The translations under genes were made by a program, and so were the position numbers. From Porites lobata (taxonomy: Eukaryota; Cnidaria; Anthozoa; Scleractinia; Poritidae): DNA of 64,000 nt. The stretch is from the NCBI GenBank assembly GCA_942486035.1, contig CALNXK010000071.1:1962501-2026500 (forward strand), read 5' to 3'. Shown in pieces: positions 41,460-53,615 of the stretch (within the stretch, counting starts at the first letter, position 1; every line of letters starts with the position of its first letter). Below the pieces are notes generated by a model. It was given only the letters and a program-made list of their open reading frames with translations, had not been told where the DNA came from and ran no database searches.

Positions 41460-44400
41460 TTATTCAAGGTTTATGTCATCAACTGATTGCTGCAGCTCTT
41501 CTAGATGACTTTCACCATTTCCCTGCTGATCTTTTTCCACTGTTAAGATTTCATTGTTAATAGTAGTGTCTTTTTTACATGAACAGCTTTTTAATTCTTC
41601 CATGTAATGCTGTCTGAGGTACTCTCGTGACCTGATATCTGCCTGAAAGACAAAAAATGATTATGTTAGACAAAATTTTCTTATCCTTCTCACCAATGGA
41701 TAGTTTGTGTATTCTGCATAGCTCTTAGCAAGTTTGTGCAGCAATATATTAGTGTAAAAATATAAAAATGGAGAGAATAAATTTTTGTCTTCACATACTA
41801 TAAATAATAAATTATTATTATTATTTTCCTCACTTTTTGCCAGCTAATGAACTGACATAATTTTTCTCCCCTCAAATGCCTACTTACATGCTATGATTTG
41901 TTTCTCCATTCATAAATATATTGTTAGTAATGATTTAGGCCGTGAAATATGTATGACCAGTCAAGCAAAGGATGAACAGTGTGGAATAGCTGTTGAAATG
42001 AAGTAGGATTTTATCTCTGATACAAGGTCCTGAAGCTGACGATCTGGCGAGAAAATCTTTATCCCATACCCATGAACATTACATCTTTCTAAATATGTAA
42101 AAGGTATGACATTTGGTTCCTGTATTTTCAATTATACCATTCTTACTTGTCTAATTGGTTCTGGAATTCTGTATTGACAGCACGCATGTGTCAGTCTAAC
42201 AGCTGTTTCCAGGCCTATCTTATGCCCAACTGACACATAGATAGGGTTACATGATCTGTCAGTACTTCTTAGAGCCTAAAATGAAATCAAAATAAGCTGA
42301 ATTACCCCACAGTTAACCTTGTAGTTTTATAAAGGAAAAAAAGGAATAACTTATGGCCTTATATTTACACACACTTCTTCCATATTATTGCAAAATGAAG
42401 CTAAAAAAATTTACCTTGCCCCATATTGTACCAGAGGAGCCTTGAAGAGGAAAGCTATCTCCACTAGTTTTGAGAAGGTTTTTGACCTGTTGATAGAGGA
42501 AGCAAACCCATGATTGTTTTCAATTTATTGACAACATGACAAAAATCAAATTTCAGCATTAACTGGTCACCCTAGAGAAAATTGTTCAATAAACCACAGA
42601 CTTCTTTAAACCATCTCTTTATAATAATATTAGGCAGACAGTGACCAGAAAACTGCTTGACTAGCTGAAAATGGTTTTGCTTTATGAAAAGTTCCAGCAT
42701 CAAATGGCAGAGTGCAAAAAGAGTTGTGTCCCATAGCCAAGATCTTGTGGATGAATTAGGGCTAGGAGACAAAGGAAATTGAGAATCAACCTTTAAAAAA
42801 GTTGAACCCAGATTTAATTTTGACCTGTAACATATTCACTTTAAGTCCTGACCTGATCAGCATGTTGGGAGTCTCGCTGAATCCCATCAACATGGAAAAG
42901 AGTCTTAGCCACACCTACTGTGGGGATGCCTGTCAGTACCCCCAGGTGACAAGCAATTCCAAAACCTAGTCATAAGCAACGTGAACAAGTAAATCATGCT
43001 ACCAACAATGTGCCAGTAGGAAACTAATGGAGTTGAAACCACTCTTTCAACATAATTTACTCATGGACTGCAGGAGTTTTAATAATTTTTTCAATAACTG
43101 GCTACTGATAGTGGATTAGGTGGCTGTGACCAGGAAAGTTTGTTGTTATAACATTAACCTTCTAAATAAAATGTAACGGAGAATTATGAAGTTCCCCAGG
43201 CAGAGATGGGCCTTAAATGACTAGCTTTAATTGAAAGTACTGGGATGAACTCCTTGTGACAAGCTCACTGTGGCAAGGAACTTCCTAATTTGCAGTACAA
43301 CCGAAGCCCTCTGAAGAACTGAAAAGAGAATTCAATAAGGTTGTCCTATTAACGAGGTCCTCTTAGGGTGGAGGGGGGGGGGGGGTGTATACCAATAGTC
43401 TGAATTTCAAATACGGTACACAGTATTTAACCCATCTTTAAGTTGTATGTTGCCTTTTCATCCAATCTTTAATAGGTCGCTGTTTCAGGGTCGTGTCACT
43501 TGCTGGAATTTTAACCCTAACAAGGCCTCATTAACTATGGTTCTGATACAGTGGTTGTAGTTTAGTCATAGATTTCTTGTTTTTCCTCTTACACAGATTT
43601 GGGACAAGTGTAGCAGAGAAAACTAAGACTTGTTTGACTCTATTGAGTCAAATGAACAAGAACTTTAAAGACTTGTGTGACTCCTTGAATCACATTGAAT
43701 AGGCCTTTTTATATATTTACTATGATATGTAGACAATCAGGTATTGATTGTGGAAAATGATAGTCAAACTTTTGCAATTGGAGTGGGTTGTTCTTCTTTT
43801 CATGTGTTTCGTGTAAGAGTTCTTTATCTAGAACTTTGCTGTAAAGCCCATTTGCAGTAAAGTCCATTTATCTTAAATCAAGATTTGCAGTTGGTGTCTG
43901 TATTCCACTGCAACACAAGCACACCTTTACTTGGGATAACTTTTTAAAGAAATTATATTAAATAGTATAAAGACTTTACCGTCGACCAAGGTTTCGGCCT
44001 TTACGTCAGCCGACAGGACAATGCCACTCGGCCAATATATCGACGGACTCTTTTCCGAGACTCGGTCGACTCTCGACCGACATAGCGTCCAATATGTTGA
44101 TCGACAGTTGACCGAGATATCAACCAATACATTGATCGACGCCCCCCAAAAGATACATGATCCATTTAATGTAATGAGAAATCAAACCTCTTGGATGTAA
44201 CATTCCATTTCCATCAACTAAAATGACCTGAGGAACCAGTTCTGGTTTACTCTTTAGCAGTCTGGAGACACAATTAACAAGGAATTCAACTTCTCTGAAA
44301 GCCAGATATTCTGGAACATAAGGTGATGAAAGGTGCACCATGGTTAGATCCTCATATACAACCTGAATTATTAAAGAATATTTGAACATCTTTATTCGCA

Positions 44401-46201
44401 AGATCCTCTGCAATGACGTTTTACTTTACTGAACTAAATACTGCAGATGGTGTTAGCCTGAAAAATAATTTAAATCGTAGAATTCATGATTGCTCTGCAC
44501 AATACTCCACCAGTTTAAGGGTTATTACTTTGGCCCGACTCATAATTAAATGCAAAATGAAGTACAACAGAAACAATAGGGACAAGAATACGATTAAGTT
44601 ACTAGAAAAGGGAAGATTCGAAAGTGCTATACAACATTAAAAGGGTAATCCCTAAGTAAGATAAGAAATGGACCAATTTCACCAACTAAATATTATGGCT
44701 TAATACCAAGGGCAACACCAACAACAACCATAATTGGTAAGGAAATTCAAGGTTGGTAAGATTTCAAAACCAATAATTGATAAAATTATTTTATCAATGC
44801 ACAGGGGAATAGGCAAGATTCTTTCAGTATGGGATCTTGCCGAGCATCTCACTGGGATATGGGAACAGTGGGCACTCATGTCATTGTAGGATCAGCCCCT
44901 AGGTAATCTAGGGTATCGAACTCTGCCTGAACTGCACTATATTTTCCAGCCCAAAAGTTGACTCTCTTTTACTTGGGCATGTTTAAAAATTCATAAAAAT
45001 TCATAGAGAATCAGGTAATGAAAGAACTTCTAGAATACACAACTGTACCTTTAAGTCAGGAAAACTAAGCACAATTAAGCATGCACAAGCATGATCAGCA
45101 TCTCCCTTGGGAAAAGAAATATCCACTCCACCAATCAGATTCAATTCACTGAAAGGCTCATCACTTGAAACTCCCCAGTTAATGCAGTCTTCAGTCACAA
45201 GTTTCTTCTTTAGTTCAATTTGTTCCCTAGAAAATAGAGTGGTGGATTCAGTTCTTCAAGTAGGAGCCCACTCATCCACCTCATGAAAACCCTAAGATAA
45301 AAGGGAGGCCAGCCTCAAAACTATTGAGTTTTTTCTTGGCCCTGCAGGTTTCAGTCAGGGTTCTCAATAGAAGGCGGCACCCGGCGATTGATCGCTGCTT
45401 ACTTTGGGATTTATAGCCGCTTACTTTGTGTGTAGGTCGCTTTTCTTTGCTTTGTTTTGACACCTCTGGCTTTGCTGAAGGGCCACCTACTTTATCAGTG
45501 ATCACCTCCTACTTAAAAATCTATTGAGAACCCTGTTCAGTTTCACCTAACAATACGGTAAGGACCTGCCACTGATAATTCTGAATAATATGCACCCAGC
45601 CTGGTCAACAGATGAAAATCAATGATTGGGATTCAGTCAATAACTAGGTGTTTGTTAACAGAATTGGATTGTCACCGGCAAATTGATGATCAACTCACAA
45701 GTAAATCAGTTGTTCCTTCTTTAGGCACCTAGGCACAGATAACAAACAACAAAAGAAACAATTGACCAAACAATGAAGCCTCCAGAAGAACTCTATTGTT
45801 TGGTCCCTTTGTTTCTTTTGGGATGAGGGTACCTGCAGAAAGACCCAATCTATGCTATCACTTGTCATTGATATCACATACCGTGGGTGACAGTGAGATC
45901 ACTTTAAGAGTTGTTGCTTTGTTAAGAACCGATCCAAGAGCAAAACAACTAACAAAATTTTCCAATTAATCGATTAATAATATTGGCATCGATTAAATAT
46001 ACCGATTGTATCGCTATCAATTATTTATATCGACTGAATCCGGTTAACTTCTAGAAATAAAAAATTAACTGGTTTCATACTAAAATGCCCACAGAAAATT
46101 TAAGTTTGTAAGTTTCTTGAGAACTAATCCGACCTTTTCCATGTTTCCACGATCTCATTTTCAACCAGTTGTTCCGATTCTTCCGAATCATTGGAAGCCA
46201 T
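41460..46201 (-). CDS. ENDOV: Endonuclease V, 7 exons, 305 aa
   Basis: Endonuclease V cleaves one nucleotide 3' of inosine; the animal enzyme acts mainly on inosine-containing RNA. Exons on the minus strand: 46134-46201, 45049-45226, 44188-44362, 42853-42965, 42415-42486, 42147-42275, 41460-41642, in consistent phase (918 nt in total). The protein shows the fold's order: ETWKREQIELKKKL, GGVDISF with the first catalytic Asp (residue 117), PYVPEYLAFREVEFL with the catalytic Glu, QVILVDGNGMLHPRG with the second Asp and the wedge-adjacent motif, HLGVLTGIPTVGVAK, and PIYVSVGHKIGLETAVRLT. The C-terminal tail is acidic and unconserved. The start codon is 344 bp from the divergent DNAL4 start. Introns hold a short tandem repeat (43981-44145) and a MITE (45356-45535). 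Confidence 0.95.
43981..44145. repeat. Short degenerate tandem repeat with GTCGAC/TCGACC motifs
   Basis: Related units GGCCAATATATCGACGG, GTCCAATATGTTGATCGACA and AACCAATACATTGATCGAC follow one another with GACCGA spacers. It lies in ENDOV intron 3, next to the exon at 44188-44362. Confidence 0.45.
45356..45535. mobile_element. 180-bp MITE, CAGGGTTCTCAATAG ends
   Basis: CAGGGTTCTCAATAGAAGG and ATCTATTGAGAACCCTG are terminal inverted repeats. TTCAGT adjoins both sides (45350-45355 and 45536-45541). The interior has repeated CGCTTACTTTG motifs. The CAGGG terminus is like hAT-type elements, though the apparent duplication is 6 bp rather than 8. Confidence 0.7.
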
Positions 46202-46545
46202 TTTGATTGCTTGGAACTTTCTCTTTTAACTCGTGATCATTACACCTAAGCATGGAAAATGCGATTCATTGTCGCCAGAATGTGGAACGTTCGTATGAAG
46301 AATGCATTGCAAAAGTGATCATCATCCTTTGTTAGAGCCATAGAAGAATAGAAAGTTCCACAACATCTTCAGAACTTTGCATCATATCAAGCCAGCTGAA
46401 GTTCGCTGATGTTTGCAAGATTCGCGCCAATAGATCCCGCTTGTGTGACTTGTAAGCGAGGCTGGCATTTCCATAGCAACTAAGAAACCATAAAAGTTGT
46501 TTTACTCCGCCATCTTGGGAAATTTTATGGAAAAGTAGAGAAGTT
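46202..46545. promoter_or_regulatory. Divergent promoter region of ENDOV and DNAL4
   Basis: 344 bp separate the two start codons and contain no open frame. The DNAL4 side includes CTCCGCCATCTTGG just upstream of its ATG, matching the YY1-type CCGCCATCTTG core common near animal TATA-less promoters. A shared promoter is inferred from arrangement. Confidence 0.55.
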
Positions 46546-47565
46546 ATGGCAGAGAATCCAGAAGGCGGTGTAGCCCAGGAAACTGGAGGATATGATTACA
46601 AACGGCTTCACAGTTATCCCCTAATTCGCGTAAGTTGAAATTAAGTTTAGGGAGGATGATGCAAGGCTGCCCCTGTTATAATTAAGTCTTCCACCTCCGT
46701 CAAATATGTTTTTTTTTTCAGTATTCGGACATGAACGACGAAATGCGAACAGAAGCAATGGAGCTCTGTGTTACAGCTTGTGAAAAGTTTTCTTCGAATA
46801 ACGAGGTTTGTTGGGCGTATTCCTTTAAGTGAATGGTAGCTCTTGGGTAACCACAGCAGCTTTTAGTGTAAGGCCCCGTTCGTTTTTTAGTGAAGGGAGA
46901 ATGTCTGTTCACACCTATCCCTCAGACCCCTTCAATCCTAGCCGCCCTTCATCCCTGGTGTTGACTTACCTTAAAGGGGCTGGATGGATCAAATAATTCA
47001 CCAAGTGACTTGTGATCTAACGTCAAATTCTTCCTGAATCATGACTGTGAAAGCATACACAAGTCTTATATTGAAAGAAAGAATCCTAATAATCTAATAG
47101 AAGAACACAGTTTATCAGAAGTCAATTGAGGCTTTATTCCTATCAGCCCTTCCTTGAATCATTTAAGACCAGCAGTAGGTGAATTAGTGCGGTTAATATC
47201 AAGTGACTTAATCATAAGTCAATGATAAATAGAACAAAGATATCATAATTAATTGTCAATGTTATGTTTTGAATCCTTCAGCCCACCTCTGCTGCAGTGT
47301 AAGGATAAAGCAATAAAAAGAAAGGGGAATGAATAGTTTTATCATTGTCATCATCATCATCATCATCATAATTCAAATGTGCACTCTGTTATGTTTTCAG
47401 GCTGCTGCGAAAATGATAAAAGAAAGCATGGACAAAAAGTTTGGTTCATCCTGGCATGCAGTAGTGGGAGAAGGTTATGGCTTTGAGCTCACACATGAAG
47501 TCAAAAATCTTCTTTACATGTTTTTTGGAGGGACTGTGGCTGTTTGTATTTGGAAGTGCTCATGA
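46546..47565 (+). CDS. DNAL4: Dynein axonemal light chain 4, 3 exons, 110 aa
   Basis: DNAL4 is an LC8-like light chain of axonemal outer-arm dynein and works in motile cilia. Exons 46546-46629, 46722-46805 and 47401-47565 are 84, 84 and 165 nt, all phase 0. The 110-aa product is close to the 105 aa of human DNAL4. It reads HSYPLIRYSDMNDEM, CVTACEKFSSNNEAAAKMIK, KKFGSSWHAVVGEGYGFEL and LLYMFFGGTVAVCIWKCS, the typical dynein light chain type 1 fold with the H/W/GEGYGFE and YMFFGG core. The N-terminal MAENPEGGVAQE is variable in the family. It is divergent from ENDOV. Confidence 0.96.
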
Positions 47566-47893
47566 AAAGAAAATGACATCCATTGATGAACTATTCTTGT
47601 ATATATATATAACATTTCTGACATAATTATACCATGGAAAATATACTGGTCGGTTCTGAAGATCATCATCACACTGGACAAAATATTTTTCACTATTTTT
47701 GTCTTGTCCATGGAGTTTGATGCTATAAGTTGGCTGTGCATTGTGTTAAGGAATGTCAGTCTTGGTCATGGTGGCTTAATTTGAAATCATAGGCTTTACC
47801 AAGGCAAATAGCTTCACTGGGGCTTTGTAAATTTTTGTTATTGTTAAAAAGTCTACCATTAAAGGAAGGCAACTTGGAAATTATTTCCATCAA

Positions 47894-47899
47894 ATAAAT
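47894..47899 (+). terminator. Probable DNAL4 polyadenylation signal
   Basis: The canonical hexamer AATAAA lies about 330 bp after the DNAL4 stop codon, with no other gene between. GT/T-rich sequence follows within 40 bp. Use of this site is inferred. Confidence 0.45.
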
Positions 47900-48292
47900 T
47901 TTTTAAAAATGCAGCATTTGGACTGTTGATTTATTCATGACATAGTCATTTAAGTACTTTTCTTTATCTGAGGAATAGGGGCTGGTTGAAAACTTCTTGT
48001 TGTACCAAAATAGAGCAAACATGTTACATTAACCTCCTCATACCTATTATGGTGTGATGTGAGTTAACAGGAAAAAGTTTTCAAGTTTAAAAACAGGAAA
48101 TAAATAATGGTACTGTTCCATTTGGCGGAAAATTCTTACCAGTCTTCTACATACACTCACTTTCAATGTCACTGAGCTCTTTTAAGATGGTTAAAGCCAT
48201 CTGCCTGTGATCAGATTAAATCATAAAAATATAATCCAGTCTTCTTGTACAAGTTTTACAGTGCGATCATGGCAATGTTTTAAGTTATGAAA

Positions 48293-49534
48293 TGTGTGGT
48301 TCCAGAAAATATCCAGACCCCCACCACGGAGGGAATTGGAAATTCCAGGGGGGTGGGGGGGTCAGAGGCCCAGGAAATTCCAGAAGGGAGGGGGGTTGGA
48401 CCATAAAATCACTTTCCAGGGGGGCGATATCATTTTGTTTTCGACCTGAGATCGAACATTGCTTCTTACCGACCTGGTAGATCATTTTTAGGACATAAAT
48501 AACTTGAAATATATCACTTAAGATTGTTCCTTTTAAACTTAACCAGGTTTCCTTTCTTCCAAAAGCGTTTTGGATGTAATTTCAAAGGAATTAGACCGAC
48601 TACAACTCGTTTTATCGCATGCTCGTATATTCGGCCGCCATTACTCGTTACCAGTCTTCCCCAAAACATCAACGCATGCAACACATCACGCAACACAACA
48701 CGTTGCGTCAGTCGATCGATAGATCAGAAGAGTGGCAATTTTGCCTCACGAAGCACAAGCTATACATTGTAACCATTTTAGAATGAAGAGTTTTTATTCT
48801 CCTTTTCATTTTCCCTTAATTTTGTGGTTGAACGTGTGGCATGTTCTTGATCGAATTCTCGCTGAAATGGTGTCGATTTCACCAAACATTTATTACGGCG
48901 ATCGCGCATCACGTCGCATCAGTCGATCGAAAAACAGTAAATTGAACTTGGTTTCCCTTCAAGATGCACGGGGTATTCATTGTTATCATTTCAGAATTCA
49001 GAGTTTTTATTCTCCTCTTTGTTTTGCATGAATTTTGTGGTCGTAAGTTTGACTTGTTCTGCATTCCCGCACGAAATGGCGTTAATTCTATCAACATTAC
49101 GCCCATGAGACGAATAACAAATCGAAGCTTGCCCTGATTAAGGTGAATTCACAAATATAACCGACTTGTTAACTTTCTCTGTTTCATTTAAAGTAAGAGA
49201 TGAGCAAAAATTACAGATCAGGTTACTTTGTGGTGGTGTAGTGGGTTTTAATGTTGCGAGATCACTCAAATAAATGGATACAGAAGCATACAAGCTTCTG
49301 ATGGAAACAGTTGGATACTAACCATAAGTTACCTCATTCTTCTACTTTAATAGTCTTTCTTCGTGAAAATGAACTTTTCCAGAGGGGTTGGGGGGTCTTT
49401 GTCACATTTGTGGAAATTCCGAAGGGGTGGGGGGTCATCAGTTCCCTGCCAAAATGGAAAATCCAGGGAGGTGGGGGGGCCCTAAGTGAAATTCCCTCCG
49501 TGGTGGGGGTCTGGATATTTTCTGGAACTACACA
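48293..49534. mobile_element. 1.24-kb non-autonomous element with 39-bp terminal inverted repeats
   Basis: The first 39 bp (TGTGTGGTTCCAGAAAATAT then CCAGACCCCCACCACGGAG) reappear inverted at 49496-49534 (CTCCGTGGTGGGGGTCTGGA and on to GGAACTACACA). Subterminal G-rich blocks on both sides are also related in inverse orientation. The interior holds a direct duplication of about 200 bp: CAGTCGATCGA at 48710 and 48919, GAGTTTTTATTCTCCT at 48788 and 49000, and GAAATGG at 48864 and 49073. No transposase frame. A clear target duplication was not found. Confidence 0.8.
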
Positions 49535-49609
49535 ATGATGAATATATGAATTTCATAAATTTGAACTGCAGGATGAAGAAATAAGATCAAAGAAAGAAAG
49601 AAATGGAGA

Positions 49610-49765
49610 AGATCATCAAAGTTAAATACACAACTTACGCATTTGTGAAAAGAAAGCCTGAAAAAAGCAGGCTTGCTGGGATTCAAACCCTGACCTCTGC
49701 GATACCAGTGCAGCGCTCTAACTGGGAGCTGGTCACTGCCGGATGTCACACTATTTACTATTTTT
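49610..49765 (-). mobile_element. tRNA-derived SINE-like element
   Basis: On the minus strand, AGTTAGAGCGCTGCACTGGT ATCGCAGAGGTC and then AGGGTTTGAATCCCAGCAAG resemble the D-arm, anticodon region and B box of a tRNA (GGTTTGAATCCC against the GGTTCGAATCC consensus). An unrelated tail with TTTTTTCAGGCTTTC and CACAAATGCGTAAGTTGTG follows. The acceptor stem is absent, so this is a SINE head and not a functional tRNA. Confidence 0.65.
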
Positions 49766-51284
49766 TTAAGAACCTAAAACTTGTCATCGCATCAAACAAA
49801 TTCCAAATATAATGGTCCAGTTTGGCTATTTAAGGCTATTAATTTTGGACATTGAAACTGTTTCCTGTCGTCTGTTTCAAGAGATGTCAAGACAGACCTG
49901 GACTGAGACTTGAAAAAGTTGGGTAATGTGTTCAAGTTTTAATGCTATGCCTGCAAAAATCACCAAAACATTTGTTATTGTCAGTGCTCTCTGACAAAAT
50001 TTGGTTGATATCATTTTCATTCTACAGGAACATTTTCTATATGGGTAAAGAACTATTAAATTAAGTAATACCCTGTTCTTCCTAAGCTGTTATTGAATTC
50101 CCGTAAAATAAAATGAATTTCTATTATTTTTCTGTTAATGAAAGGCAAAAGTATTTTTTTAAAGTAAATAAGCAAAGTCACATTACTTGCAGCAACTGTG
50201 CTTTTTTCAACCTTTACTATTTTCCACCATTATTTAGTATTTCCTTTCCTTTCTTTTATCCTAAACCTTGAACATTTTTTTCAGGTACGAACATGCTTCA
50301 TATAGGTAAGTTACTCAAAGTGACACCCCTACCCATGGAATCCTTCAACATAAAAGAACTACTCTCAAACTTTAGGATAGAAAATCACCCACGAATAATT
50401 ATTGAAAGTAGACTTTTGACACTCTCCCTGGATATTTCTGACAAAATATCCTAGAAAGACCATGTAAAAGTGATACGATTTTGTGTATGATTAAGGGTTG
50501 ATGATGATGATGATGAAATCTATGTCACGAAGCTCGCTTTTGATGAAAAGATAATCTTGGAGATAAAAGTGATTTAAGCCATGACCAGGTCGTGTTACCA
50601 ATCTGATCAAAATTGACAATGTTGTGTGATGACTGCAAAGAAATATACTAAAAAGTGTATTGCACGTTCAGATTTTGTTTTGCTAAAGGCCTGGTGGTTT
50701 CTCGAGGTCTCCTCGGCTAACAACTTGCTGTATCCTCTAAAATTTATTCTAATACAAAGGCTTGTAAAATGATGAATGAAATGATGCTTAGTATATAGAT
50801 TTACCCAAGGAAAAAGGGGAGCTCCCATTAATAAATTTCAGGAGCTTTGGGTAAAAGGCTCTTGTAAATTTATTAGACTTACTACTTCACAAAAAAAACC
50901 ATGTACCCATCGCAAAGAAATCCACCTAAAGTTGAGCCTGCGATCAATTAGAAACTGGTAGCTTGTCAGCAGATAACTTCAAAAAAGAAGAGACCTAGAT
51001 GGCTTGACACCTGAGCCCGCGATATGGTCATGTGGTATTGGTCAGCGGATACCTGTTTTGACAGCTGTCAATTGACCGCAACATGGATGTGCAATAGGCT
51101 CCCATACCAGCTAGAAATGAGAGATGAGAAATGAGATTTCACATTGGTTGCCATGTGGTGCGGACAGTCGGACAGAAGTACGGTCATGTGACAACAAAAA
51201 TTTCTCGGAAGGAAAGATAACCAAATTTTCTTAGCTATGCATGGGTCTCCGCTCGCGCGCGTGTGGAGCTCCGCCATTAAGCCT

Positions 51285-52034
51285 GGCACCAGTTGTTCAA
51301 AAGGTGGATAGTGCTATCCACTGGATACATCACTATCCAGCGTAAGTCGCTAATCACCGTGAGTCCATAATTCAAATTTATTGCGCATGCATTCGTTCCG
51401 TCCTAGAATATGCATGCCAGGCTTTCCATTCCAGCTTGTCAGCCTATTTGTCCGACCAAATAGAGAGGGTTCAGAAAAGAGTCTTGAGAATTCTATTCCC
51501 AGAGGTCTCGTATAGCAAGGCCCTGGAAGATGCAGGTTTAAAAACACTTTTTCATAGACGCGAGGAATTATGTAGCACTCTGTTTAAACAAATTGCCGAG
51601 AGCGCCTACCCAGCATAAACTAGCTGGCCTGCTACCCGCGCGAAACGAGCAGTGAGAGATATAACTTTAGGAATAGACGTATGTTGACTATGTTTTCAGT
51701 CTCACGTGTAAAAACAAAGAGGTTTGGAAATTCTTTTATAATACACTATGCAGATAAGCAACAATTGTAAAATGAATAGTACTTTCATACTAGATTTGAT
51801 GTAATTTTATCATTATATAATACTTTTTTTCTAGTGCTGTAGTTAGGAATTTTTATAAGGTTAAATTTTTGTCACATGTTCATAACACAAGTAATTCAGC
51901 TTGTAGCTGCTAGTTGTGATTTTAAATAAACGATTATCATCCAGCGGATAACGTAATTGGTCTTCGTATTACTTATCCGCTGGATAGCGATTTATCCGGT
52001 GTATAGTGCTATCCAACTTTTGAACATCCGGGCC
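51285..52034. mobile_element. 750-bp MITE-like composite with inverted ends, containing LINE sequence
   Basis: The left end (GGCACCAGTTGTTCAAAAGG, then TGGATAGTGCTATCC) is the inverted match of the right end (GGATAGTGCTATCC-like, then CTTTTGAACATCCGGGCC). Subterminal TTATCCGCTGGATAGCGA repeats continue the symmetry. Between the ends lies a fragment of a LINE reverse transcriptase C-terminus (separate entry), so one element has apparently inserted in or captured the other. Confidence 0.65.
51365..51760 (+). pseudogene. LINE (non-LTR retrotransposon) C-terminal fragment
   Basis: The plus-strand frame at about 51380-51618 encodes IRSVLEYACQAFHSSLSAYL, then SDQIERVQKRVLRILFPEVS, then YSKALEDAGLKTLFHRREEL. 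This is the typical C-terminal region of animal LINE reverse transcriptases (LEYxxxxxH..LP.YLSD.IERVQKRALRII). The frame stops at 51616-51618, and similar coding appears to run on in another frame to about 51767, so it is frameshifted. No reverse transcriptase core lies upstream. Dead fragment. Confidence 0.75.
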
Positions 52035-52622
52035 TGTTGCTTTTTGTATTTTCTTCTTTTCGTTGTTGATAGAAAATTCGAGCGACGAACGGCCACCCTT
52101 GGGAACTGAGGAACTCAGGGACTTGAGGAACTGACCGCTTAAAACAGGATCACAAAGGCGGATATCACTAAAAATACTCACTGGGCGTGGTCTAATGTCA
52201 ATTTTAATGGCGTCTCATACAAAAACACTTCATGCAAGAAACAATAGCACAATCAACACTCTTTCAAGCGATCAATACTTTAAACAAAGTTCAGTGCCAA
52301 CTTGTAACGTAACTTTATAATATACGTCACATTGTGTAAAAGTACTGTGCAATAAATTGTCCTCTACTCGAGCTCTTCTATGGTATACAGTACTGTATTT
52401 CGCTATGACTTACAGTTCACAAGAAGTGGAGGTTCATGGCCTAGAAATCCCTTGCGCGTATAAGTTTGAAGGCGGTTCATTCTCCATCACATGGCTGAAG
52501 AACAATCTAATTAAAGAAGAATTTCTAGCTAAAGAGTGAAGCATATTTAAAACGAACTTTATTTTAGCGTTCGTGATATGTTACTGTACTTCAGAACTTT
52601 GCGGACATCTGAAAAGCGTTAA

Positions 52623-52692
52623 CGATACTAGTTTCAGTTTCAGTTTCAGTTTATTTATTTGCCAGGAAAAAATATATATATATATATACATA
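52623..52692. repeat. TTTCAG and (TA)n simple repeats
   Basis: TTTCAGTTTCAGTTTCAG runs into TTTATTTATTTG and then a (TA)n tract at about 52672-52690. This arrangement is common at LINE tails, but no LINE body adjoins it. The surrounding 52035-53438 holds no supported gene. Confidence 0.6.
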
Positions 52693-53438
52693 CAGGTCAT
52701 ACAGACATTCAATATGTTAAAAAAATGTTAGTTAAATATTAAAGAGACGTAAGTTGTAGGTAAAAGAATTAAAAGTATTTTTCTGGCGAGGAAGCTCAAA
52801 TTGAAACCATGGGGCTTATTATATGAGCTCCCTCCCTTGACTTAGGACTAGAGTGATTTCACGCTTAACCCGTGAAAGAGGTAGTAGAATACTACGCACT
52901 ATTATGTATTTACTCTATTGTCTTCTTTTGTTTACTTGCAGCTATTTTGCACTTGATGAAGACTGGTATTGGCCAGTCGAAATATCGCAACTAAACTCCA
53001 TTTCACGTTGTTTGATCAGTCCCTGCAAAAGTCTTCTTGACTGTAAGGCTTTCAATCAGCCTACAGTAGCTTTTTTACAAGTTATTTCTTTATAGTGATG
53101 ATGAATCGCATTTTAAACACAATAAAATACCGCGTAAAATGACATATGGTTAAGTTTCCGACTGGCCGCTTGATACAGGTAAAAATAACAAGGAAAGACA
53201 AACATGGGACTGCTACAGGGTGGCCGCCTCTGATACAGGTAACAAGTACAGTGTTTGTATGTCTTGTATAAGCGAAAAATCGGAACTCTGAAAGTTGGCC
53301 GCTGCAGGGCCGTTTATATACGAATCAGTTGGAGATGAAATACAGTCTATTTTTGATCAGGATGTAGTTTTCATCCCAGTCCACAATGAGTAATAATCTA
53401 GTCGGAGTAATGACTGTAGGTCAAAGATCCAGAAAGTA

Positions 53439-53615
53439 TAGAGTGTTTTCACATGACGTCACGGCGGCTATATTGGTGTCCCAAAACAATGAAACGGCGG
53501 CCATGTTGGTGTCCCAAAATAATCCTGTGGGAGTTGGACTCTTTTCTTATGCAAAAGCTTTCATTTGTTCCAATAAATTTGCATTGATGATGGCCACTTG
53601 AGTGAAAACGCTCTA
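53439..53615. mobile_element. 177-bp MITE with TAGAGTGTTTTCAC ends
   Basis: TAGAGTGTTTTCAC at the left and GTGAAAACGCTCTA at the right are inverted ends flanked by TA-like dinucleotides. Two internal direct repeats (GGCGGCTATATTGGTGTCCC and GGCGGCCATGTTGGTGTCCC) are about 40 bp apart. Confidence 0.75.

Noticed and set aside
49610..49765. Functional tRNA gene on the minus strand
   Set aside because: A- and B-box-like segments exist, but no acceptor stem or balanced cloverleaf can be drawn. A SINE head is the better reading.
52357..52539. 60-codon plus-strand frame (contains MTYSSQEVEVHGLEI)
   Set aside because: Starts from a non-ATG codon and is short, with no motif. Nearby DNA is repeat-derived.
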